NCBI RefSeq assembly: GCF_947494015.1
Contig: NZ_CANLTL010000003.1
Span: 62,001 to 126,000, forward strand
Reading direction: 5' to 3'
DNA length: 64,000 nucleotides
Source: an uncultured Cellulomonas sp.
GTDB taxonomy: Bacteria; Actinomycetota; Actinomycetes; Actinomycetales; Cellulomonadaceae
Part shown: positions 45,410 to 54,182 of the stretch, piece after piece
How the letters are laid out: every line of letters begins with the position of its first letter
How positions within the stretch are numbered: the first letter of the stretch is position 1
Position numbers and translations under genes: made by a program
The notes under the pieces: model-generated
What the model saw: the letters and a program-made list of their open reading frames with translations, nothing else
Told to the model about the DNA's origin: nothing
Database searches by the model: none

Positions 45410-46612
45410 GTGACTGATGCTCCCTCCGCCACGACCGACGCACCGGCACCCGCGCGCGCTGCGGCGACCGTGCTGCCGCCGCTGCGCATCGGACCGCTGA
45501 CCATCGACACCCCGGTGGTCCTGGCGCCGATGGCCGGCGTCACCAACGCCGCCTTCCGCCGGCTGTGCCGGGAGAGCGGCGCGGGGCTGTACGTCGCGGA
45601 GATGGTGACGTCCCGCGCGCTGGTCGAGCGCGGCGAGGAGTCGATGCGGATCATCTCCCACGAGCCGGACGAGCGGCCCCGCTCGGTCCAGGTGTACGGC
45701 GTCGACCCCGCGACCGTGGGGGCCGCGGTCCGGCTGATCGCCTCGGAGGACCGGGCCGACCACGTCGACCTCAACTTCGGCTGCCCGGTGCCCAAGGTGA
45801 CTCGCAAGGGTGGGGGAGCGGTGCTGCCCTGGAAGCGGGACCTGTTCGCGTCGATCGTGCGGGCCGCGGTCGACGCCGCCTCGCCCTACGGCGTGCCGGT
45901 CACCGTCAAGATGCGCAAGGGCATCGACGCCGACCACCTCACCTACCTGGAGGCCGGCCGGGTCGCGCAGGACGTCGGCGTCGCCGCGGTCGCCCTGCAC
46001 GCGCGCACCGCCGCCGACTACTACTCGGGCACCGCCGACTGGGAGGCGATCGCGCGCCTGAAGGAGGCGGTGACCGACATCCCGGTGCTCGGCAACGGCG
46101 ACATCTGGTCCGCCGAGGACGCCCTGGCGATGGTCGCGCAGACGGGGTGCGACGGCGTCGTCGTCGGCCGCGGCTGCCAGGGACGTCCGTGGCTGTTCGC
46201 CGACCTGGCCGCCGCGTTCGCCGGCTCCGACGAGCGCGTGACGCCGGGCCTGCGCGAGGTGGCGGGCGTGGTCCGCCGGCACGCCGAGCTGATGGTCGAG
46301 CACTTCGGCGAGGAGAACAAGGCCATGCGGGAGATGCGCAAGCACATGGCCTGGTACTTCAAGGGGTACGTCGTCGGCGGGACGCTGCGCGCCCAGCTCG
46401 GGCTCGTCTCCACGCTCGCCGAACTCGACGACCGGCTCGCCCAGCTCGACCTGGACCAGCCCTACCCGGGTGCCGCCGCCGAGGGGCAGCGTGGCCGGGC
46501 CGGGTCGCCGAAGCGACCGTCGCTGCCCGAGGGCTGGCTGGACTCCCGCGACCTCAGCGAGGACTTCCGCCGGGCGCTGGAGGAGGCCGAGCTGAGCGTC
46601 TCGGGCGGCTGA
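45410..46612 (+). CDS. dusB: tRNA-dihydrouridine synthase (DusB-like)
   Basis: 400-residue FMN enzyme that reduces uridine in the tRNA D-loop. TIM barrel motifs are APMAGVTNAAFRRLCRE, VDLNFGCPVPKVTRKGGG (catalytic Cys) and HARTAADYYSGTADW, with the C-terminal RNA-binding helical domain after about 275. GTG at 45410 is the only fitting start. The symbol is by similarity class; the paralogue type is not certain. Confidence 0.9.
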   Translation: MTDAPSATTDAPAPARAAATVLPPLRIGPLTIDTPVVLAPMAGVTNAAFRRLCRESGAGLYVAEMVTSRALVERGEESMRIISHEPDERPRSVQVYGVDPATVGAAVRLIASEDRADHVDLNFGCPVPKVTRKGGGAVLPWKRDLFASIVRAAVDAASPYGVPVTVKMRKGIDADHLTYLEAGRVAQDVGVAAVALHARTAADYYSGTADWEAIARLKEAVTDIPVLGNGDIWSAEDALAMVAQTGCDGVVVGRGCQGRPWLFADLAAAFAGSDERVTPGLREVAGVVRRHAELMVEHFGEENKAMREMRKHMAWYFKGYVVGGTLRAQLGLVSTLAELDDRLAQLDLDQPYPGAAAEGQRGRAGSPKRPSLPEGWLDSRDLSEDFRRALEEAELSVSGG

Positions 46613-46632
46613 GCGGGTCGGACCGGACGGAA

Positions 46633-46664
46633 GGCCGCCCCCCACCGGCAGGTGGAGGGCGGCC
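46633..46664. terminator. Bidirectional hairpin between dusB and the GH13 gene
   Basis: 14-bp stem with one mismatch (46633-46646 with 46651-46664) and a tight GGCA loop, between convergent stops. Confidence 0.75.
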
Positions 46665-46684
46665 GCCGCTGTCGGGCCGTCCGG

Positions 46685-48472
46685 TCAGGCCGTCCGTGCC
46701 CAGACGGTGACGTCGGTCGGGACGAGCACCGTCTCGCCGTCGGCGTCCACCGCGGCGCTGGCCACCAGGACCTGCACGCCGGCGGGCAGCCGGACCGGGG
46801 TGTCGCCGAGGTTGGTCACGACCAGCACGTCGCGGTTGACCAGTGCGACCACCTGGGACGGGTCGGCGCCCTCCAGGCCGTCGACCCACGCCAGGGAGCC
46901 GGTGCCCAGGTCGAGCTCGCGCCGCACCCGCAGCGCCGTCCGGTAGGTCTCCAGGGTGGAGCCGGGCACGCCGTCCTGGGCGTCGGCCGCGTAGGCGGCC
47001 CACGACGCGGGCTGCGGCAGCCAGGTGGCGCCGGTCGGGGAGAAGCCGAACCCCGGCCTCTGCGCCGCCCACGGCAGCGGCACCCGGCAGCCGTCGCGGC
47101 CGCGCTCGGCGTGGCCCGAGCGGAACCAGGCCGGGTCCTGGCGCAGGTCGTCGTCGAGCGCGGTGTGCTCGGGCAGCCCGAGCTCCTCGCCCTGGTACAG
47201 GTACGCCGACCCCGGCAGGCCGAGGGTCAGCAGGGTCGCGGCCCGGCCGCGTCGCAGGCCGAGCGCCTCGTCGGGCTGCTCGTCGTCGTGGCCGATGCCC
47301 TTGGGCCGCGAGCCGGCGTCGGCCAGGCCGAGCCGGCTCGTGTGCCGCACGACGTCGTGGTTGGACAGCACCCACGTCGTGGGCGCCCCCACGCCGTCGC
47401 TGGCCTCGAGCGACGCGGTCACCACGCGGCGCAGCGCGGCGGCGTCCCACCGGGTGGTGAGGTAGGAGAAGTTGAACGCCTGGTGCATCTCGTCCGGGCG
47501 GACGTAGCGGGCCAGGCGGGTGAGCGGCTCGACCCACGCCTCGGCGACCAGCGCCCGGTCGCCGTCGTACGTGGCGAGCACCCGGTTCCAGGCGCGGTAG
47601 ATCTCGTGCACGCCCTCCTGGTCGAACATCGGGCCACGGTTGCCCGCGCCGGTCGAGGCGCCGGCGCCGTCCTGGTCGGCGACCGCGTCGGCATCGCCGT
47701 GGTCGCCGGGTGCCTCCTCGGTGCCCTCGACCATCGCCACCGTGCCGTCCCAGTCCGGCAGGCCCTGCTCCTTGACCATCCCGTGCGCGACGTCGATCCG
47801 GAACCCGTCGACGCCCTTGTCGAGCCAGAACCGCAGCACCGCCTCGAACTCCGAGCGCACCTCGGGGTGCTCCCAGTTGAGGTCCGGCTGGCGGGTGTCG
47901 AACAGGTGCAGGTACCACTGACCGTCCTCGACGCGGGTCCAGGCCGGCCCGCCGAACACCGACGTCCAGTTGTTGGGCGGCAGGGAGCCGTCCTCGCCGG
48001 CGCCCTCGCGGAACATGTAGCGCTCACGCTCGGCGCTGCCCGGCCCGGCGGCCATCGCGGCCCGGAACCAGGCGTGCTCGTCGGAGGTGTGGTTGGGGAC
48101 GAGGTCGACGATCACGCGCAGCCCCAGCCCGTGGGCGCGCTCGAGCAGCGCGTCGAAGTCCGCGAGCGTGCCGAACAGCGGGTCGACGTCGCGGTAGTCG
48201 GCGACGTCGTAGCCGGCGTCGGCCTGCGGCGACGTGTAGAACGGCGACAGCCACACCGCGTCGACCCCGAGCGCCGCCAGGTGGTCGAGCCGGGCCGTGA
48301 TGCCGGGCAGGTCCCCGATGCCGTCGCCGGACGCGTCGGCGAAGGAGCGCGGGTAGATCTGGTATATGACGGCGTGCCGCCACCACTCGGCACCGGGGGC
48401 GCCGGCCGCGTGCACCGGCGTGGTGCTCGTCGCGGTGAGGTCGGGCGTCGTCACAAGGGCGTCAGAGGTCAC
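46685..48472 (-). CDS. GH13 alpha-glucosidase / oligo-1,6-glucosidase type
   Basis: 595 residues, cytoplasmic (no signal). The (beta/alpha)8 barrel opens with WWRHAVIYQIYPRSFADASGDGIGDL. Catalytic regions are VIVDLVPNHTSDEH, GFRIDVAHG (nucleophile Asp), LVAEAWVEP (acid/base Glu) and LSNHDVVRH. These fit the alpha-glucosidase branch of GH13 acting on small alpha-glucosides. GTG at 48472 has AGGA seven bases upstream; a longer frame running into dgt is rejected. No sugar transporter or LacI regulator adjoins it, so the substrate is not set by context. Confidence 0.9.
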   Translation of the reverse strand: MTSDALVTTPDLTATSTTPVHAAGAPGAEWWRHAVIYQIYPRSFADASGDGIGDLPGITARLDHLAALGVDAVWLSPFYTSPQADAGYDVADYRDVDPLFGTLADFDALLERAHGLGLRVIVDLVPNHTSDEHAWFRAAMAAGPGSAERERYMFREGAGEDGSLPPNNWTSVFGGPAWTRVEDGQWYLHLFDTRQPDLNWEHPEVRSEFEAVLRFWLDKGVDGFRIDVAHGMVKEQGLPDWDGTVAMVEGTEEAPGDHGDADAVADQDGAGASTGAGNRGPMFDQEGVHEIYRAWNRVLATYDGDRALVAEAWVEPLTRLARYVRPDEMHQAFNFSYLTTRWDAAALRRVVTASLEASDGVGAPTTWVLSNHDVVRHTSRLGLADAGSRPKGIGHDDEQPDEALGLRRGRAATLLTLGLPGSAYLYQGEELGLPEHTALDDDLRQDPAWFRSGHAERGRDGCRVPLPWAAQRPGFGFSPTGATWLPQPASWAAYAADAQDGVPGSTLETYRTALRVRRELDLGTGSLAWVDGLEGADPSQVVALVNRDVLVVTNLGDTPVRLPAGVQVLVASAAVDADGETVLVPTDVTVWARTA

Positions 48473-48643
48473 GTGAGGTCCTGCCGTGTGGTGGTGGGCG
48501 CGGGTGGTCCGCCTGCGGTCGCCCTCGTCCGGTGCCGTGCCGGGGGGCCGCCGTCCAGGGTACGGGTGGCGCGGCGGGCTGCGCAGCGCCACCTGCCCGT
48601 GGTGCCCAGCGCACCCTGCGCGGCGGTGGTTAGGGTTGCGGGC

Positions 48644-49942
48644 GTGTCCACGCCGAGCCCCGACCACCGCGCGGGGGTCCCGGTCGAGCTCGCGTACACC
48701 GCCGCGGACCGCGCCCGCTGGGTCACCGAGCAGCCCAAGTCGCGAGCGCGCACACCCTTCGAGCGCGACCGGGCCCGCCTCGTGCACTCCTCAGCCCTGC
48801 GACGGCTCGGGGCCAAGACCCAGGTCCTCGGCCCGGGCAGCGACGACTTCGTGCGCACCCGGCTGACCCACACGCTCGAGGTCGCCCAGGTCGGCCGGGA
48901 GATCGGCAAGGCGCTGGGCTGCGACCCCGACGTCGTCGACACCGCGTGCCTCGCGCACGACCTCGGGCACCCGCCCTTCGGTCACAACGGCGAGCGCGCG
49001 CTCGCCGAGGTCAGCGCTCATATCGGGGGGTTCGAGGGCAACGCGCAGACGCTGCGCCTGCTGACCCGGCTGGAGCCGAAGGTCGTGGACCCGTCCGGAC
49101 GCGCGGTGGGTCTCAACCTCACCCGGGCGAGCCTGGACGCGTCGGTGAAGTACCCGTGGGCGGCGGGCAAGGGCCCGGCCGACGTCGGCGGGCGCGGGAC
49201 GCACAAGTTCGGCGTCTACGGCGACGACGTCGAGGTCTTCAGCTGGCTGCGCGACGGCGCACCGCCCGGGGCCAAGTGCCTGGAGGCGCAGGTGATGGAC
49301 CTCGCCGACGACATCTCCTACTCGGTGCACGACGTGGAGGACGCCGTCGTCGGCGGGCGGCTGGACCTCGCGGTGCTCACCCGACCCGACGAGCGGTCCC
49401 GCGTCGTGGCCTCCGTGCACGGCTGGTACGGGTACACGGCCACCACCGAGGAGCTGCTCGCCGCGATGGACCGGCTCGTCGAGGCGCGGCTGTGGGGGGC
49501 CGGCTTCGACGGCTCCCGGGGCGCGCTCGCGGTGCTCAAGGACGCCACCAGCCAGCTCATCGGCCGGTTCGCCGGTGCCGCGCAGGCCGCGACCCGCGAG
49601 CGGTACGGGGACGGGCCGCTGACCCGGTACGCCGCCTCCCTGGTGGTGCCGCCCGAGACGGTCGCGGAGATCCTGGTCCTCAAGGGTCTGGCGGTGACCT
49701 ACGTCATGGCGCCGCGCGAGCAGGAGCCGCTGTACGGACGGCAGCGCGAGGTCCTGATCGACCTCGTCCGGGTGATCGGCGACCGCGGGCCGGCCGCGCT
49801 CGAGCCGCCGTTCGCCGCCGACTGGGCCGCGGCCGCCGACGACGCCGCCCGGCTGCGCGTCGTCGTGGACCAGGTCGCCTCGCTGACCGACGTCAGCGCC
49901 GTGGGCTGGCACGCCCGGCTGGTGCACCCCCCGCGGCACTGA
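48644..49942 (+). CDS. dgt: Deoxyguanosinetriphosphate triphosphohydrolase (dGTPase)
   Basis: 432-residue HD-domain enzyme hydrolysing dNTPs to nucleoside and triphosphate. The metal ligands are in RTRLTHTLEVAQV and CLAHDLGHPPFGHNGE, with a further Asp in VMDLADDISYSVHD. GTG start at 48644 (VSTPSPDH). Gene order dgt-dnaG is common in actinobacteria and supports the call. Confidence 0.93.
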   Translation: MSTPSPDHRAGVPVELAYTAADRARWVTEQPKSRARTPFERDRARLVHSSALRRLGAKTQVLGPGSDDFVRTRLTHTLEVAQVGREIGKALGCDPDVVDTACLAHDLGHPPFGHNGERALAEVSAHIGGFEGNAQTLRLLTRLEPKVVDPSGRAVGLNLTRASLDASVKYPWAAGKGPADVGGRGTHKFGVYGDDVEVFSWLRDGAPPGAKCLEAQVMDLADDISYSVHDVEDAVVGGRLDLAVLTRPDERSRVVASVHGWYGYTATTEELLAAMDRLVEARLWGAGFDGSRGALAVLKDATSQLIGRFAGAAQAATRERYGDGPLTRYAASLVVPPETVAEILVLKGLAVTYVMAPREQEPLYGRQREVLIDLVRVIGDRGPAALEPPFAADWAAAADDAARLRVVVDQVASLTDVSAVGWHARLVHPPRH

Positions 49943-50391
49943 CCCCGGCCGTCGGTGCGCCCCCGCGCGCGACCCCCGAGCGGTCGAGTGCACCGTTGTG
50001 GACCGTTCGCGTGCCGTGAGCGGTCCGGAACGTCGCACTGGGCTGTGCTGGCGCGTCGAGTGCGACGTTGCGAGCCGTTCGCGTGTCGTGAGTGGTCCGG
50101 AACGTCGCACTGGGCTGTGCTGGCGGGTCGAGTGCGACGTTGCGAGCCGTTCGCGCGTCGTGAGGGGTCCGGAACGTCGCACTGGGCTGTGCTGGCGCGT
50201 CGAGTGCGACGTTGCGAGCCGTTCGCGCGTCGTGAGGGGTCCGGAACGTCGCACTGGGCTGTGCTGGCGGGTCGAGTGCGACGTTGCGAGCCGTTCGCGC
50301 GTCGTGAGGGGTCCGGAACGTCGCACTGGGCCGGTGGGGGATGGGTGGAGTGGCGTGGGGGCGTGGGTGGCGAGACCTAGACTCTGCGACC
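49943..50391. other. dgt-dnaG intergenic region
   Basis: 449 bases, mostly the 72-bp repeat array. The remaining 60 bases before the dnaG GTG contain a G-rich stretch and no obvious RBS. Nothing else is recognised. Confidence 0.5.
49983..50332 (+). repeat. Array of five 72-bp direct repeats between dgt and dnaG
   Basis: Units begin at 49983, 50055, 50127, 50199 and 50271; the last is cut at about 62 bases. Units 2-5 are nearly identical and unit 1 has diverged at its left end. Each of units 2-5 contains an 11-bp inverted repeat, AGTGCGACGTT and AACGTCGCACT, 31 bases apart, so each copy can fold into a hairpin. The 72-base period is a multiple of three, so long open frames in several phases here are artefacts. 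There are no unique spacers, so this is not CRISPR. Confidence 0.95.
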
Positions 50392-52446
50392 GTGGCAGGG
50401 CTGATCCGGCGGGAGGACGTGGACGCGGTCCGCGAGCGTGCCCGGATCGAGGACGTCGTCGGTGAGCACGTCACGCTGAAGTCCGCGGGTGTCGGCTCCA
50501 TGAAGGGGCTGTGCCCGTTCCACGACGAGCGGTCGCCGTCCTTCCACGTGCGACCGCAGGTCGGCCGGTGGCACTGCTTCGGCTGCGGCGAGGGCGGCGA
50601 CGTCATCTCGTTCGTGCAGCGGATCGACGGCCTCGCGTTCGCCGAGTCGGTCGAGTACCTCGCCGCGCGGGTCGGCATCCAGCTGCGCTACGAGGAGGGC
50701 AGCGGCGTCCGCAGCGGTCCCGACGTCGGGACCCGGCGACGGCTGATCGAGGCGCACGCCGCCGCGGCGCAGTTCTACGCGGAGCAGCTGACCACGCCCG
50801 CGGCCGCCGCGGGTCGCGGCTTCCTGGCCGAGCGCGGGTTCGACCGCTCCCACGCCGAGCACTTCGGGGTCGGGTTCGCACCTCAGGGCTGGGACTCGCT
50901 GCTGCGCCACCTGCGCGGTCGCGGGTTCACCGAGGCCGAGCTGGTCGCGTCCGGCCTGATGAGCCAGGGCAACCGCGGCGTCTACGACCGGTTCCGCGGT
51001 CGGCTGGTGTGGCCGATCCGCGAGGTGACCGGCGACGTCGTGGGCTTCGGGGCGCGCAAGCTGTTCGAGGACGACGGCGGGCCGAAGTACCTCAACACCC
51101 CCGAGACCGCGCTCTACAAGAAGTCCCAGGTGCTGTACGGGCTCGACCTCGCCAAGCGGGAGATCGCCAAGGCCCGTCAGGTCGTGGTCGTCGAGGGCTA
51201 CACCGACGTCATGGCCGCGCACCTGTCCGGCGTGCCCACGGCGGTGGCGACCTGCGGCACCGCGTTCGGGTCCGAGCACGCCCGGGTGGTGCGTCGGCTG
51301 CTGGGGGACTCCGCCGGGGCGGGGGGCGTGCAGCTCGCCTCGGGCACGTCGGTGGGCGGCGAGATCATCTTCACCTTCGACGGCGACGCCGCCGGGCAGA
51401 AGGCCGCGATGCGGGCGTTCGGGGAGGACCAGTCGTTCTCCGCGCAGACGTTCGTCGCCGTCGAGCCCAGCGGGATGGACCCGTGCGACCTGCGCCAGCG
51501 CAAGGGTCCCGACGCGGTGCGGGCGCTGGTCGCGAGCCGGCAGCCGCTGTTCGAGTTCGTCATCAGGACCACGCTCGCCGCGCACGACCTCGAGACCGCC
51601 GAGGGGCGGGTCGGGGCGCTGCGCGCGGCGGCGCCCGTGGTCGCCGGCATCCGTGACGCCGCGCTGCGCCCGGAGTACGCGCGCATGCTCGCCGGCTGGC
51701 TCGGCATGGACGCGGCGTCCGTCCGGGACGAGGTGGCCGCCGCGGGCCGGACGGGGGACCGGGCGCCCGGTGGCCCCGGTGGCCCCGCCGGCGCCGGCCG
51801 GCGTCAGCCGGGCCAGGACGGCGCCCGCCGTGGCCGGCCGGACGACGTCGCACGCCAGGCCGGCCCGCCCGGGCACGGGGGCGGACGCGGCGGGCCCGAC
51901 GACGCCGGCCGGCGACCGGGTGCCCCGGCACGCGCCCCGGCGTCGCTGCCGTCCCCCGACCGGCGCGACCCGGTCGCGAACCTCGAGCGGCAGGCGCTCG
52001 AGGTGGCCCTGCAGCAGCCGCTGCTGGTGCCCGAGGACTTCGACCTGCTCGCCCCGGACGCGTTCGCGGTGCCCGCGTTCCGCGCCGTGCACGAGGCGAT
52101 CCGTGCGGCCGGCGGGATGGCGGCCGCCCGGCAGGTCGCGAGCGGCCCGACGGCCGCCGCGGCCTGGGTCGAGCAGGTCAGCGAGGAGGCCGGCGCCGCC
52201 GTCGTGCCGCTGATCACCGAGCTCGCCGTGATGCCGCTGCCGGAGGACCGCCCGGCCGCCGTCGAGACGTACGTGCGCGGGGTCGTCGCCGCGCTGATCG
52301 ACATGGGCGTGACCCGGGAGATCGCCGCTGCCCGCGGCCGGCTGCAGCGGATGGACGCCGACCGGGAGCCCGACGCCTACACGGCCGCGTTCGCCGAGCT
52401 CATCGCGTTGGAGGGTCGGCGGCGAGCGCTGCGCGGGCAGGTCTGA
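50392..52446 (+). CDS. dnaG: DNA primase
   Basis: 684 residues. The zinc-binding domain has C41, H44, C62 and C65 (CPFH ... CFGC). The catalytic core with TOPRIM fold follows (VVVEGYTDVMAAH, FTFDGDAAGQKA), with a 20-residue Gly/Ser-rich insertion before the DGD motif. A long Gly/Pro/Arg/Asp-rich linker (about 450-525) leads to the DnaB-interacting C-terminal helical domain. GTG at 50392 gives the family-typical AGLIRREDVDAV start. Confidence 0.95.
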   Translation: MAGLIRREDVDAVRERARIEDVVGEHVTLKSAGVGSMKGLCPFHDERSPSFHVRPQVGRWHCFGCGEGGDVISFVQRIDGLAFAESVEYLAARVGIQLRYEEGSGVRSGPDVGTRRRLIEAHAAAAQFYAEQLTTPAAAAGRGFLAERGFDRSHAEHFGVGFAPQGWDSLLRHLRGRGFTEAELVASGLMSQGNRGVYDRFRGRLVWPIREVTGDVVGFGARKLFEDDGGPKYLNTPETALYKKSQVLYGLDLAKREIAKARQVVVVEGYTDVMAAHLSGVPTAVATCGTAFGSEHARVVRRLLGDSAGAGGVQLASGTSVGGEIIFTFDGDAAGQKAAMRAFGEDQSFSAQTFVAVEPSGMDPCDLRQRKGPDAVRALVASRQPLFEFVIRTTLAAHDLETAEGRVGALRAAAPVVAGIRDAALRPEYARMLAGWLGMDAASVRDEVAAAGRTGDRAPGGPGGPAGAGRRQPGQDGARRGRPDDVARQAGPPGHGGGRGGPDDAGRRPGAPARAPASLPSPDRRDPVANLERQALEVALQQPLLVPEDFDLLAPDAFAVPAFRAVHEAIRAAGGMAAARQVASGPTAAAAWVEQVSEEAGAAVVPLITELAVMPLPEDRPAAVETYVRGVVAALIDMGVTREIAAARGRLQRMDADREPDAYTAAFAELIALEGRRRALRGQV

Positions 52447-52469
52447 CGGCGCTCACCCGCCCGGCGCAC

Positions 52470-52492
52470 CCGGGCGCGGGGCCCGCGCCCGG
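52470..52492. terminator. Bidirectional hairpin after dnaG
   Basis: 10-bp perfect stem (52470-52479 with 52483-52492), GGC loop, between convergent stops at 52446 and 52496. Confidence 0.7.
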
Positions 52493-52495
52493 CGT

Positions 52496-53335
52496 CTAGC
52501 CGTCGCCGCGCGCGTCGCGGACCAGGTCCGCGCCGGCGGACGCCAGCAGGCCCGCGTCGGTCACGGTCGCGATCCACGAGAACCCGTGCTCGCGCAGGGC
52601 CCGGGCGGCTTCGAGGGTCCCGGCGTAGGCGCCGGCGTGCACGCCGGCCGCCCGGCACGCCCGGATCACGCGGGCCAGCGGTCCGTCGGGGGAGCGGTCG
52701 GCGAGCAGGCTCGCGTGGTCGGTGCCCAGTGCGATCGACAGGTCGAAGGGGCCGACGAACACCATGTCGACGCCAGGGGTGCCGGCGATCGCCTCGACGC
52801 GGTCCAGTGCGGACGGTGTCTCGACCATGACCGCGCACATCACCTCGCGGTTCGCGTCCTCGGTGCCGGGCACGTCGAGGCCCCACACGGCGCCCCACCC
52901 GCCCCAGCTGCGGCCGCCGGCCGGTGGGTACCGGCACGCGCGGGCGGCCGCTGCGGCCTCGTGCTCGTCCTGGACGAGTGGCACCAGCACACCGGTCGCG
53001 CCCGCGTCGAGTGCGCGCCCGATCCAGGCGGAGTCGAGCGCCGGCACCCGGACCAGGACCGGCGACGTGCGCCCGGGGCGCCCCGGGCCGGCCAGGACGG
53101 CGAGGGACTCCACCACCGCCCGGTCGTCGTACAGGCCGTGCTGGGCGTCCAGCAGCAACCAGTCGGCCCCCAGCCCGGCCAGGACCGACGCGGCGGCCGG
53201 CGTGCCGAGCGTCGACCACGCACCGATCGCGACCCCGGCCGCCGGTCCCGGTGCGGCCGGGTCGGGTGCGCCCGGGCCGGGTGCGGTCCCGTCCGGTGCG
53301 GCGGCGTCAGGGGCAGGGCGATCGGCGTCGGTCAT
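52496..53335 (-). CDS. HpcH/HpaI-type 2-keto-3-deoxy-acid aldolase family protein
   Basis: 279 residues. TIM barrel motifs of the class II pyruvate aldolase family are GAWSTLGTPAAASVLAGLGADWLLLDAQHG, VMVETPSALDRVEAI (metal Glu) and MVFVGPFDLSIALG (metal Asp). The usual DxEH of the first motif is DAQH, replacing Glu by Gln. About 35 N-terminal residues are an Ala/Pro/Gly/Asp repeat tail. Start ATG at 53335. The substrate could be a 2-keto-3-deoxy sugar acid or hydroxy-keto acid; not resolved. Confidence 0.82.
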   Translation of the reverse strand: MTDADRPAPDAAAPDGTAPGPGAPDPAAPGPAAGVAIGAWSTLGTPAAASVLAGLGADWLLLDAQHGLYDDRAVVESLAVLAGPGRPGRTSPVLVRVPALDSAWIGRALDAGATGVLVPLVQDEHEAAAAARACRYPPAGGRSWGGWGAVWGLDVPGTEDANREVMCAVMVETPSALDRVEAIAGTPGVDMVFVGPFDLSIALGTDHASLLADRSPDGPLARVIRACRAAGVHAGAYAGTLEAARALREHGFSWIATVTDAGLLASAGADLVRDARGDG

Positions 53336-53481
53336 GGTCCGATCCGAGCACATGCCCCGGCCTTCGTCGAGGCGACACCCGGCACCGCCCGCAGCCCTCC
53401 GCAGTCACGGAACGGGCGCGCAGCCACCCCCAGCGGCCGGTGGGCCCCGCGCACGACCGGACCCGGCGATACCGTGGGCGG

Positions 53482-53991
53482 ATGCCGTCGCTGCGCCGCC
53501 GTCCCCGCCTGCCCACCGCCGTCCGGGCCGGGCTCGACGTGCCCGCCGGCGACGCGGTGATCGCGTCCGCCCAGCTCACCGACGGCTGGGCGGTGGCCAC
53601 CCGGCGGGCGTTGCACCTGGCGACGGACGGGGCGCCGGTGCGGCGGCGTCCGTGGTCCGACGTCGACCGGGCGGCGCTCGACCCCGGGACCAGGACCCTG
53701 TCCGTCATGTGGGTGGACGGCAGCAGGGACGACCTGCACCTGGCCCACGACGAGCCGCGCGGCCTGCCCGAGGTGCTGCGCGAGCGGGTGCAGTCGTCGG
53801 TGGTCCACAGCGAGCCGGTGACCCTGCGCGACGGCCGGCGCGTCCGCGTCGCCCTGCGCCGCGACGAGGACGGGGAACTGCTCACCCAGGTGATCGGCGA
53901 CGGCGGGGTGGACCTGGCCGACCCGGACGTCGCCCGCCGGGTGGACGCCGCCGAGGCACGGGTCCGCGAGGCGGCGGGACTGCCGCTGTAG
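53482..53991 (+). CDS. Uncharacterised protein, possible PH-like fold
   Basis: 169 residues, no signal or membrane segment. After a basic N-terminus, IASAQLTDGWAVATRRALHL ... RRRPWSDVDRAALDPGTRTLSVMWVDG reads as paired beta-strands like small actinobacterial PH-like proteins. The C-terminal helix is VARRVDAAEARVREAAGL. ATG at 53482. It precedes tRNA-Asn by 24 bases. I do not recognise a function. Confidence 0.65.
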   Translation: MPSLRRRPRLPTAVRAGLDVPAGDAVIASAQLTDGWAVATRRALHLATDGAPVRRRPWSDVDRAALDPGTRTLSVMWVDGSRDDLHLAHDEPRGLPEVLRERVQSSVVHSEPVTLRDGRRVRVALRRDEDGELLTQVIGDGGVDLADPDVARRVDAAEARVREAAGLPL

Positions 53992-54015
53992 TCCTGCTAC
54001 AGTTTCTTCTCGCGA

Positions 54016-54088
<73 letters not shown>

Positions 54089-54095
54089 CACACCA

Positions 54096-54133
54096 CAGGG
54101 CCTGACCAGCACACATGTGCTGGTCAGGCCCTG
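54096..54133 (+). terminator. tRNA-Asn terminator
   Basis: Perfect 18-bp inverted repeat (54096-54113 with 54116-54133), the longest hairpin in the window, 7 bases after the tRNA and followed by TTCGTCGTC. It also lies downstream of the convergent EAL/GGDEF gene and may serve both. Confidence 0.85.
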
Positions 54134-54182
54134 TTCGTCGTCCCGGGCAGGCCCCGTAGGCCGTCGCCCGGCCGCCGCCGGG

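Noticed and set aside
49983-50332. CRISPR array
   Set aside because: Repeats are directly contiguous 72-mers without unique spacers, and no cas genes are present.
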